The position numbers and the translations under genes are program-made. From positions 778,550-842,549 of the forward strand of contig FNUU01000001.1 in NCBI GenBank assembly GCA_900108205.1: 64,000 nucleotides of DNA, given 5' to 3'. Below, piece after piece: positions 56,194 to 64,000 of the stretch (positions are counted from its first letter, which is position 1; each line of letters opens with the position of its first letter). The notes below the pieces were generated by a model. The model was not told where the DNA came from and did no database searches. It was given only the letters and a program-made list of their open reading frames with translations. Source of the stretch: Eubacterium ruminantium (GTDB taxonomy: Bacteria; Bacillota; Clostridia; Lachnospirales; Lachnospiraceae).

Positions 56194-57069
56194 TCACACC
56201 AGATCATTCAGGAAATCATCCACTGTCTTATATCGTTTTTCCCAATCAACAGATAACGCTTTCATAATCGCATTAATGGTCTGTTCAGGAAGCTCAAGGA
56301 CGATTCCCCACTGTTCTATCAACATCCGCTCCTCATAATTTTCTAACAATCTGGACACGGGATCCCGCAGAGTTTTTCCGGTAATCATTTTATATAAAAT
56401 GGCTGCCATTGAATAAATATCTGTCCATGGCCCCATATTTTTACGACCATACCGTTCCACTGAACAATAGCCAGGTCGTATATATGCCGGAATAATCCCC
56501 GATTTCAAATCATTTATCGGACAAATTGTCTTTGGAATAATCCTTATACCATCATCCCTAATATATACTCTCCACGGATCCAGATCCCCATGAACCAAAC
56601 CCTTGTTGTGAATAACCCTCAAACCATCTGATATAGCAGAAATATAATTCAAAGCAGTTATCACATTTACTTTTGGTGTGTTTTTACAGAAAGAATCTAA
56701 TGGCACATTATCCCTTATATCCTCCATAACTCTGTAAGCTGTACCATTTTCATAAAAATAATCTATGGAATACCACGAATACACCTGAACAGTCTCGAGT
56801 CCATATTTCTTAACTATTTGGGCTTTTTCAACGAAACACTCTAACTCCTTTATATATATATCATTATTTGTAACATATATCCTATTACTTCCCAATACCC
56901 TTTTGAATTGCATTGTAAGAAAGAGTTCTGCAACAGTAACAGTTTTCCCTTGTTCCAGATCATTCGCCAAATAATAGAACTTTTTTTCAGACCGTGACAG
57001 GCACGAAATCACTTTATATTTATTATTCAGGATAGTCCCTTCTTGTAATTGATCTTTATATTCCCCCAT
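56194..57069 (-). CDS. Pseudokinase (inactive Ser/Thr kinase homologue)
   Basis: A 291-residue protein with overall protein-kinase layout but changed catalytic residues. The Gly-rich loop reads LSRSEKKFYYLA, the VAIK lysine position is VTVAEL, the catalytic HRD..N is LVHGDLDPWRVYI, and DFG is missing (IIPKTICPI). The structural C-lobe is kept (PGYCSVERYG, WTDIYSMAAILYKMITG). It is thus unlikely to transfer phosphate and may instead bind or regulate the real kinases. It has no membrane helix. It is the last gene of the Ig-like/protease operon. Confidence 0.85.
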   Translation of the reverse strand: MGEYKDQLQEGTILNNKYKVISCLSRSEKKFYYLANDLEQGKTVTVAELFLTMQFKRVLGSNRIYVTNNDIYIKELECFVEKAQIVKKYGLETVQVYSWYSIDYFYENGTAYRVMEDIRDNVPLDSFCKNTPKVNVITALNYISAISDGLRVIHNKGLVHGDLDPWRVYIRDDGIRIIPKTICPINDLKSGIIPAYIRPGYCSVERYGRKNMGPWTDIYSMAAILYKMITGKTLRDPVSRLLENYEERMLIEQWGIVLELPEQTINAIMKALSVDWEKRYKTVDDFLNDLV

Positions 57070-57119
57070 TTTTCACCTTTTACTGCAATATCCTCCTCAC
57101 ATTCCATGAATAATGACCA

Positions 57120-60100
57120 CTACTTTTCTTTAAACTCAATCTGATTATTCTTTGCAATCCTTTCAGCCATTCCAGCCGATTTTCCATAAATAATATACTC
57201 TCCGGAGTCAGAATTCTTTTTAAAGGTTTTATAAGACACTTCCTCCAGAGTTTCCGGAAGATATACTGAATAATTAACATTCTTCGGTTGTATAAAATTA
57301 TTAGTTCGTATTATTTTCACTCCTTCAGGAACGTGTATTTCAATATTTATTTTTTCTTCCGAATCCGCAAATTCACCCCTGTCACATATAGCATAATTAT
57401 CTATAATTTCTGTACCTTCGCGGATATTGATTACATTTGTCATAGCATCCGGAACACATAACAATGTCTTTCCGTCTCCAGAATACAGCAGACCATTTTC
57501 TGATACAAAATCAGGATTGCTCTTATCCGCTTCAATATATTCAAGACTTGAACACTTTGAAAGTGAATGCATTAAGCCCCGTTTGTTGTAACCCAAATCC
57601 GTTACGGTTGCAGGAATTATAAGTTTTTTAATATTCTTTGAATTCAAAAATGCACTTGTAGATATCGAAACCACACCATCCGGTATTCTATATTCTGATT
57701 CTGTATTATTATTCATGTAATATAATAATTTTGTACCATCTTTAGTGAATACCGCACCTCCACTAAACTTATAGTTATCATTTTCATCTGAGATACTTAT
57801 TTCCTTCAAGTTGTTCATATCAGTCATGTTATCCCAGTTTCGAAGTTTCTTCCCAATTTCTATCTTTTCTGCATTTTTAAACTTACTTCCATCAAGATAT
57901 ATAACCTTATCATTCAGAACAACCGTTTTAATACTGTTATATTCTTCGATAGTCCTTACAGATACAATTCCATCCGGAATTACAAGCGTATCCCCGACAG
58001 AATCCGGTATAAGCAGCAGAACATCTCCTGCTCTGTTTGTAACAAACCCATCTTTAGCAGAGAAGAGTAAATTATTTCTATCCACTGTAAATTTATCGAT
58101 CATAAAGCTATCAAATGGATGTTTTCCTATATGCTTAAAGTTTTCCCCAAAATGAATATCATCAAACGGAATGATATTAAATCTGGAAAAATCCCCAAAA
58201 GCATAGCTTCCTATAGCCTCAATATTTGCAGGGATATTTACTTCTTCTAATTTCACTTCAAAAAAAGCTTTATTTCCAATAACTTTGACAGAATCTGGTA
58301 TCGTAACCGATTTCAGATAAAAATTATTGCTAAAAGCCTGACTGCCTATAGTTACCGTCCCATCCGGAATATTGTACTTTTCATCCATGCCAAAATAACA
58401 AAGTAAAGTCTTCTTATCCTTAGTATATAAAGAATTATCAATCACACAATAATAAGCATTTTGATTATCAATTTCTAGCACACTGTCAGTTACTACTGCC
58501 TTACCAATATTCTTAACTCCTGAAGGTATAACTACTTTTTTCAGAGCACTGCATCCGAAGAAACATCTTTCTCCTATTGTTTCACAGGACATCGGAATAT
58601 CCACTTTACTTAAAGAAGTACAAAGCGTAAAAGCATTATTTCCAATATACTTTACCCCTTCAGGTATAACTATTTTCTCCAGTGACTCACAGCTATAAAA
58701 TGCATATCCTCCTATTTTCTTAATAGTTCCCGGAATTTTTATTTCCTTTATTGTACTATTTTCAAAAGCACTGTCGCCTATCTCTGTTACAGATTTAAGA
58801 TTTATAGTATCCGGAACAGTAATAGAATCTTTTGCTCCTGAATAGCCGTCAATCCTTATGCCTCCATCAATTTCAGTATAATAGAATGTGCCATCGTCTG
58901 TATTATATTCGCCGCTTATATCATTATTTGATACCTTTTGGAAATCCAATGTATATTTATCCCCGTAAATATCCTCTATGGTTATGAGACAATAAATATC
59001 TTCATCGCAATCCTTCAGTGGTTTGCTTTCCACCTTGATATCATCACCAATACTTATCATATTTCCGGCCAGTGAACCTTCATCCCACCATTCTTCATAT
59101 GGAAGGAGATTTCCATCAACTCCATACGTAGGCGTATATACACGATTAAAGTTTATCAGATAATCATACCAATCCGTTGATACATATTCTGCTTTTCCAT
59201 TTTCGTTATCGCTTTCCGTGATCCCAAGCAAAAGAATCTTGCCATTGGAATCAAGGATATTTATATCTATCTGTGTATAATCAAGAAGCATATCATCAAT
59301 TGTATATGCAACCTTTTGTGAAACCAGTCGTTTATCCTTTCCAATTGATTGTATTTCTTCAAATGGAATACATATCGAATTGTCTCCCATAGTTACCATA
59401 TAAACCGATTGATCATACGGAACGTTTATTACTCCGTCACTTTCAAGTTTTATCTCATGATTAAGCAGTACCGGCCAATATCTTTCTCCTTCTCCCCAGC
59501 TAATCCTGTAGAAGAATGTAGCTGTAACCTTTGAAACATTTTTTTTCTGTTCTTCGGATAATTGGATTTTTACTCCATCATTTTGGTCAAACACGTTTTT
59601 TTCATTACTGAATACGCCTCTGAAAACACTTTTCTCACGCGCTTTGCCGCTTATACTCATGTTATAATAATCATCCACAAACCTTGTATAATTATCTGAT
59701 ATTGAAATGCTTGACATTACATATTTCCCCATCTGATCATACATTTCTTTATTATCATATGGGAAATAAATAGAAATTCCTTTCTCACCATCCGTTCCTG
59801 CCTTATGATAAACAATCATTTTTTGCATATCATCCAACGATTTTGACGCCTCTTCCGGATGGCTGTTTTGAATCCCTTCAACAAAATCTATAAGGTCAAC
59901 CATATCATAGGATGATCCATCGGAACACACCCCATAGATAAAACTAGATTTTCTTGCTTCAGCTATCATGTAATATTCATCAGTCATATTTTGAATCAGA
60001 TTCTCATAAACCACATCCAAATCAGATACTACATCATCAACATATGAAAGATCATAGCATGACATAGTCAGATTACTTGTATTATCGCCAATAGCTTCAT

Positions 60101-61535
60101 AGAAGCTAAAATAATCATCAATAATACTTTGCGCAATTACTTTTACATCAGTTTCATTATTCATACTTGACAGGAAACTATAATTCCAACCGTAACCCGG
60201 TTCAATTTCTGAAGAAGCAATAAGGTATTTTGAAAATGACTGAAGCATATTTGCATATTCGACAGCCCCCATGAGACATGCGTCAAAACCAATAAAATCA
60301 AATTTATTATCACCCTTAAACTTCGAACTACCTAACGCATTCTTTAATTCATTAAAGTCCAGCATATCTCTGTCATATAATTCATCCACGCCAAATCCAT
60401 ACACCGGCCCGCCACCATGATCCCAAAAGATCAGACTATAGTGTTCAGCTTTATAGTTTTCATAACAAAAATCCAAAAAACCAACCAGCGTTGATGCACT
60501 GCCCATATTTTGAATTGTTAATGTTTCTCCCTCTGTTACATATGCTCCATTACCCTTTATCCTGATAATACTGTTAACATCTCCTGAAACATCTGAATGC
60601 CAGTAAGAAGTTCCCCCGGTAAGTATTACAACATTCGTTTTTGATGTATCATATCCACTATACATCATTTCTTCCAATTCCATAGATGCCAGTCCCTTAT
60701 CACTTTCAAGATTCGATCCTACCATATAAATCATGACAGTATTTGTCGTTGCAAGATCACTTGTGTCTACATTATTTATAAACTCTATACCGTCAACATG
60801 ATCGTAAACTATATCATTTTCATTATTATCATTTCCATTGTCATCATCGTCATTATTATGTGAAGTGTCACTTGTATCCGAACCGGTTTCACTCGTCACA
60901 TGTCCGGATTCACTTGTACCAGGTATATTCTCGACATATTCTGAACCACCATTGCCGGATCCGCCGCCTCCTCCACGATTGCTGTCTCCATCGTCTCTCA
61001 AGAGGAATACAAACATAATTGCAATCAGTGCAACGCCTGCGGTAATACCCCCTATCAAAAACGCTTTCTTATTATCTTTCTTTTTATTTATATTTACAGT
61101 AGACGGTGCTCTTCTCTTATCATTATGTGCTTGTGCGGATTTTGACTGTTGACTTTGTGCAGCAGCATACCGTGCATTTACCGGTGCCTGTTTTGGTCCT
61201 TGCGAAACAACATGCGCTTGATTTACATTATTCTGTTTATCACACAGTTTTATAACTATAAACCGGTCTTCAGCTGTTGGAATATAGAAATATTCATTGT
61301 TAAGCACATGTGAATCTATCTGTCTTTTTTTATAATATAAACCATTTGTTCCACCAAGATTTTTAATACACCACGTACCATTTTCTTTATAAAAACACCC
61401 TTGCACTCTGGAAATATATGGATCATTTAAAACAATATCACAATCTTTGTTTCGACCAAAACTAACCACGTCTTTCTTATAGCTTTCAAGGTCAAAAAAA
61501 TATTCTTTGTTATTAATATTAACCGAAATCCTCAT
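57120..61535 (-). CDS. FHA-transmembrane-clostripain peptidase-leucine-rich-repeat protein
   Basis: A 1471-residue protein from the ATG at 61533-61535 (GGAGGAGG upstream). The N-terminal FHA has FGRNKDCDIVL and GTNGLYY, but the conserved His after the Ser is Gln (ISRVQGCF). A membrane helix lies near residues 156-180, followed by a Gly/Asp/Asn-rich linker. The C11 peptidase domain (about 265-630) has MIYMVGSNLES, the catalytic His in FWDHGG and Cys in FDACLMG. A beta-rich part follows, and BspA-type leucine-rich repeats fill residues about 920-1460 (IKEIKIPGTIKKIGGYAF and relatives). It is an outer protease with a binding domain. Confidence 0.88.
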   Translation of the reverse strand: MRISVNINNKEYFFDLESYKKDVVSFGRNKDCDIVLNDPYISRVQGCFYKENGTWCIKNLGGTNGLYYKKRQIDSHVLNNEYFYIPTAEDRFIVIKLCDKQNNVNQAHVVSQGPKQAPVNARYAAAQSQQSKSAQAHNDKRRAPSTVNINKKKDNKKAFLIGGITAGVALIAIMFVFLLRDDGDSNRGGGGGSGNGGSEYVENIPGTSESGHVTSETGSDTSDTSHNNDDDDNGNDNNENDIVYDHVDGIEFINNVDTSDLATTNTVMIYMVGSNLESDKGLASMELEEMMYSGYDTSKTNVVILTGGTSYWHSDVSGDVNSIIRIKGNGAYVTEGETLTIQNMGSASTLVGFLDFCYENYKAEHYSLIFWDHGGGPVYGFGVDELYDRDMLDFNELKNALGSSKFKGDNKFDFIGFDACLMGAVEYANMLQSFSKYLIASSEIEPGYGWNYSFLSSMNNETDVKVIAQSIIDDYFSFYEAIGDNTSNLTMSCYDLSYVDDVVSDLDVVYENLIQNMTDEYYMIAEARKSSFIYGVCSDGSSYDMVDLIDFVEGIQNSHPEEASKSLDDMQKMIVYHKAGTDGEKGISIYFPYDNKEMYDQMGKYVMSSISISDNYTRFVDDYYNMSISGKAREKSVFRGVFSNEKNVFDQNDGVKIQLSEEQKKNVSKVTATFFYRISWGEGERYWPVLLNHEIKLESDGVINVPYDQSVYMVTMGDNSICIPFEEIQSIGKDKRLVSQKVAYTIDDMLLDYTQIDINILDSNGKILLLGITESDNENGKAEYVSTDWYDYLINFNRVYTPTYGVDGNLLPYEEWWDEGSLAGNMISIGDDIKVESKPLKDCDEDIYCLITIEDIYGDKYTLDFQKVSNNDISGEYNTDDGTFYYTEIDGGIRIDGYSGAKDSITVPDTINLKSVTEIGDSAFENSTIKEIKIPGTIKKIGGYAFYSCESLEKIVIPEGVKYIGNNAFTLCTSLSKVDIPMSCETIGERCFFGCSALKKVVIPSGVKNIGKAVVTDSVLEIDNQNAYYCVIDNSLYTKDKKTLLCYFGMDEKYNIPDGTVTIGSQAFSNNFYLKSVTIPDSVKVIGNKAFFEVKLEEVNIPANIEAIGSYAFGDFSRFNIIPFDDIHFGENFKHIGKHPFDSFMIDKFTVDRNNLLFSAKDGFVTNRAGDVLLLIPDSVGDTLVIPDGIVSVRTIEEYNSIKTVVLNDKVIYLDGSKFKNAEKIEIGKKLRNWDNMTDMNNLKEISISDENDNYKFSGGAVFTKDGTKLLYYMNNNTESEYRIPDGVVSISTSAFLNSKNIKKLIIPATVTDLGYNKRGLMHSLSKCSSLEYIEADKSNPDFVSENGLLYSGDGKTLLCVPDAMTNVINIREGTEIIDNYAICDRGEFADSEEKINIEIHVPEGVKIIRTNNFIQPKNVNYSVYLPETLEEVSYKTFKKNSDSGEYIIYGKSAGMAERIAKNNQIEFKEK

Positions 61536-61572
61536 GTAACAAAATCCTCCTCCCACATATTAATTTCACACC

Positions 61573-63165
61573 TTACTTCACCTTCAAAGTAATCTCATTA
61601 GATATAGTCTTAGCCTTCCCATCATTATTATTGTTTTTATTGGATACAACACATCGGTATTTGTATCCATTCTGTTTTGCAATCGGTGTAAAGCTATAAA
61701 TCGAAAGATTGGCATTTTGAACATCTGTCCATGTACTTCCATCATCTTTACTTACCTGCCATTGATAATCATATAACGATGATTTTCCATACACTTTAAT
61801 CTTTATTAATGTAACCTTCCCCTCATCAACAGTTATAATACTCGAAGGCTTCTGCTCAACATTATCCAGTATAAGTGCCGGTTGAAGAATAATCTTTGCC
61901 CTTACTCTCAGTCTTACCTTGTTAGAATATTCCTCCCATGCTCCATTTGTAACCTTACACCTGTAATAGTAGCCATCCATCTCAGGTTCCGCCGTAAAGC
62001 GAATTGTATCAGTTGCATTTCCTGTAACAAAGCTGTCATTCCATGTTTTTCCATTATCACTGCTAACCTGCCATCGATAGACTGTAACTGATGACCTGGC
62101 CTTTATAGAAAATGTAACTTCCGACTGCGCACTAACCATCTTTCTGGACGGCTGATCGCTTATGACCGCCAAAGTGGTATATTTAGCGACTTTAGAATAT
62201 ACACTTCCACCATTATTGCTGACTTTGCATTTATAAAGTCTGCCGTCAAGTCCCTTTGTGGCAGTAATGGTAATAGTATTTGTTTTGTTGCCCGTTGCCG
62301 CACTTTCAACCCAAGTCTTTCCACCATTCTTACTGATATACCACTGATATCTAAGATTTTTACCTGATGCTTTTACCGTTATCTTCCCGGTACTTCCCCT
62401 TATCACAGTTATAGATGAAGGTTGAGATATTATAACCGGTGGATTACCTGATTTTTTATTCACAGTAAGCTTTACAGCCTTCGAATACTCTGTTGCTTTT
62501 CCATTTGAAACCTTGCATCTATACAAATAACCATTATATTTTTGTTTAGTGGTGACTGTAATTTTAGAAGAAGTATTTCCTGTTACCGCACTGTTGCTCC
62601 AGATTTTACCGTTATCATCGCTCACTTCCCATTGATATACCGCTGAAGGAGAATTAGAAGTCAGATAAAACGTTGCATCTTCACCTTCCACAACAGTTAC
62701 AGAAGACGGCTGAGTACTGATAACAGGTTTAACAATCAACCTGACCACCTTGGTTTCAATACTTCCTCCGGCATTAGTCACCTTGCATTTATACAACTTT
62801 CCATTCAGTATTTTTTCGGCTTTAACCGACAATACTCTTGTGGCTGTTCCTGTGGCACCACTCTTTGCCCATCTGTCATTTTTCCCATCCCATACATACC
62901 ATTGGTATTTGATACTTTTGCCGGAAGCAGATACATAAAACTTTGCTGTATCTCCTGCTACCACATTAGCATCAGACGGTTCTTTTGTTATAGTCGGTGG
63001 GGCATATTCCTTATTCACCGGATCATCCTGAGCGTACGCCTTTCTATGTGTTCCGCCAAAAAGACCTGATATTACAAAAACCATTAAAAACAAATACACT
63101 ATACTTCTCAGGTATAATGTATTTGTTCTTATCCTGTTTCCAATAAATTTATACCAACAATTCAT
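61573..63165 (-). CDS. Secreted protein with five Ig-like repeats
   Basis: A 530-residue protein. A basic N-terminus and a hydrophobic helix with AYAQD form a signal peptide (cleavage near residue 46). Five repeats of about 90 residues follow, each with an Ig-like pattern: a Pro-containing start (ISTQPSSVTVVEGE), YQW in the middle, DNGKTW and a C-terminal YxCKVSN. Such repeats are common in clostridial adhesins. No cell-wall anchor is visible. A riboswitch and terminator precede it, and a paralogue lies directly upstream. GAGGAGGTG stands before the ATG. Confidence 0.85.
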   Translation of the reverse strand: MNCWYKFIGNRIRTNTLYLRSIVYLFLMVFVISGLFGGTHRKAYAQDDPVNKEYAPPTITKEPSDANVVAGDTAKFYVSASGKSIKYQWYVWDGKNDRWAKSGATGTATRVLSVKAEKILNGKLYKCKVTNAGGSIETKVVRLIVKPVISTQPSSVTVVEGEDATFYLTSNSPSAVYQWEVSDDNGKIWSNSAVTGNTSSKITVTTKQKYNGYLYRCKVSNGKATEYSKAVKLTVNKKSGNPPVIISQPSSITVIRGSTGKITVKASGKNLRYQWYISKNGGKTWVESAATGNKTNTITITATKGLDGRLYKCKVSNNGGSVYSKVAKYTTLAVISDQPSRKMVSAQSEVTFSIKARSSVTVYRWQVSSDNGKTWNDSFVTGNATDTIRFTAEPEMDGYYYRCKVTNGAWEEYSNKVRLRVRAKIILQPALILDNVEQKPSSIITVDEGKVTLIKIKVYGKSSLYDYQWQVSKDDGSTWTDVQNANLSIYSFTPIAKQNGYKYRCVVSNKNNNNDGKAKTISNEITLKVK

Positions 63166-63180
63166 ATTTCACACCTCCTC

Positions 63181-63219
63181 AAAACAAAAAGCTCCGAAAC
63201 CTAAAAACAGTTCCGGAGC
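63181..63219 (-). terminator. Terminator of the riboswitch before the Ig-like gene
   Basis: GCTCCGGAAC pairs with GTTTCGGAGC (63191-63219) and is followed by TTTTTGTTTT on the minus strand, 20 bp before the ribosome site. Confidence 0.85.
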
Positions 63220-63259
63220 AATAATCTCACAAATCTAAAAGTATATATCAACCGCCTGA

Positions 63260-63350
63260 TATCCTGCAACTGGCTGTCATTCAAAATAACTCTTACTCAT
63301 CCAGACCCTGTAGTTTTGCGTCATGCAGTTTCCTGCATTTTGCCTTTTTC
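63260..63350 (-). promoter_or_regulatory. c-di-GMP-I (GEMM) riboswitch aptamer before the Ig-like gene
   Basis: On the minus strand: GGCAAAATGCAGGAAACTGC, then GACGCAAA, CTACAGGGTCTGG and the 3' element CAGCCAGTTGC. Same order and core as the aptamer at 55995-56075. The 306-bp spacer 63166-63471 is made up of this riboswitch, its terminator and promoter, and the terminator of the upstream gene. Confidence 0.87.
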
Positions 63351-63397
63351 TATATTTGTTTGACTTCGTTATACAATATGTAAATTTGTATACACTA

Positions 63398-63426
63398 ATT
63401 ATAAGTTACACAGCTCTTAAAAGCAA
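63398..63426 (-). promoter_or_regulatory. Promoter of the riboswitch/Ig-like operon
   Basis: On the minus strand TTGCTT (63421-63426), 17 bp and TATAAT (63398-63403), about 50 bp before the aptamer. Confidence 0.65.
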
Positions 63427-63427
63427 C

Positions 63428-63466
63428 AAAAAAAACTCCGGAAATGCATCTCTGCAAATCCGGAGT
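63428..63466 (-). terminator. Intrinsic terminator of the second Ig-like gene
   Basis: ACTCCGGA pairs with TCCGGAGT (63435-63466) and is followed by T runs on the minus strand. It lies just after the stop codon of the partial Ig-like gene. Confidence 0.9.
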
Positions 63467-63471
63467 ATCGA

Positions 63472-64000
63472 TCATTTTACTTTTAATGTAAATGCATCGG
63501 AAATAGTCTTAGCTTTTCCGTCACTGTTGTTGTTTTTATTGGATACAACACATCTGTATTTGTATCCGTTCTGTTTTGAGAGTGGTGTGAAAATATAGAT
63601 TGATAAAGTCGCTCCCTTGATATCATTCCATGTCTTTCCGGAATCACTGCTCACCTGCCACTGATAATCATATAATGTTGAATTTCCATATACCTTTATC
63701 TTAACACGTACCTGCTTATCCTTTTCAACAGTAATAACGCTTGCCGGTGGCTGCTCTACATTATCCAGAATAAGTGCCGGCTGCACCGTAATCGCTGCTG
63801 TAACTCTGAGTTTTACTTTAACAGTATATTCTTCCCAGGTTCCGTTTGTCAGTTTACATCTGTAACAGTATCCATCCTGTCCCGGTTCAGCTTTGAAGCT
63901 TATGGTGTCTGATGTGGCTCCTGTAACATAGCTGTTATTCCAGGTCTTTCCATTATCACTGCTTATCTGCCACTGATATTTAACTACTGAAGATCTGCTT
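63472..64000 (-). CDS. Second Ig-like repeat protein, C-terminal part (runs off the window)
   Basis: The frame is open to the right edge, giving about 176 residues. It holds two Ig-like repeats and ends with the same block as the previous gene (YKYRCVVSNKNNN, then TLKVK). The two genes are close paralogues from tandem duplication. The visible part has YQWQISSDNGKTW and YCYRCKLTNG. N-terminus, signal peptide and upstream control are outside the window. Confidence 0.85.
   Translation of the reverse strand, partial: SRSSVVKYQWQISSDNGKTWNNSYVTGATSDTISFKAEPGQDGYCYRCKLTNGTWEEYTVKVKLRVTAAITVQPALILDNVEQPPASVITVEKDKQVRVKIKVYGNSTLYDYQWQVSSDSGKTWNDIKGATLSIYIFTPLSKQNGYKYRCVVSNKNNNSDGKAKTISDAFTLKVK

Noticed and set aside
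36141..61535. Type VII secretion locus
   Set aside because: FHA proteins and kinases can accompany such loci, but no EssC/EccC ATPase, WXG100 or EsaB/EssB-like protein was found.

Overview
The window looks like a chromosomal segment of a low-to-moderate GC Gram-positive gut-type clostridium, most likely a member of the Lachnospiraceae. The reasons are the DnaD/DnaI primosome pair, a long PRPP synthetase of the Lachnospiraceae type, AGGAGG-type ribosome sites, LexA boxes of the CGAAC-N4-GTTC class, c-di-GMP-I riboswitches, and many proteins that join a zinc ribbon or FHA domain to a membrane segment. No rRNA, tRNA, CRISPR array or complete insertion sequence was seen.

Left part (1-14.4 kb): the start of an S1-like RNA-binding protein, an Lrp/AsnC regulator, a small SOS-controlled gene next to an MFS transporter remnant, a membrane EAL phosphodiesterase, a plus-strand operon (esterase, acyltransferase-like protein, DUF6320-like protein) behind a possibly structured leader, a VanX-like dipeptidase, ilvE, the dnaD-type/dnaI/prs operon, and murC. 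Degenerate tandem repeats of period 32 and 14 bp lie in the spacers.

Middle part (14.6-36.1 kb): a three-gene DNA-processing or defence-like operon (TerB-N protein, BrxD-like ATPase, Lhr-like helicase) whose promoter carries a LexA box; an operon with a LacI-type sensor-EAL-beta-helix fusion and a zinc-ribbon clostripain-type protease; psd followed by a TIR-transmembrane-propeller protein; a DHH phosphoesterase, a lone type IV pilin-like protein, an Uma2 remnant, a small lipoprotein and an Lgt-like protein. A 163-nt nested palindromic element lies upstream of psd.

Right part (36.1-64 kb): one long minus-strand block that looks like a phospho-signalling and surface-display system. It encodes two Ser/Thr kinases that look active (one with eleven PASTA repeats, one with an FHA domain), one pseudokinase, a PP2C phosphatase and seven further FHA proteins. 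Several of these FHA proteins place an FHA domain in the cytosol and a different domain outside the cell: VWA plus lipase, clostripain plus leucine-rich repeats, or a small domain. The two transcription units at its right end each begin with a c-di-GMP-I riboswitch followed by an intrinsic terminator: the Ig-like/protease/pseudokinase unit and the PASTA-kinase unit. Since the window also encodes two EAL phosphodiesterases, c-di-GMP level is the likely input that switches the system, and threonine phosphorylation read by FHA domains the likely internal wiring. This last step is inference.
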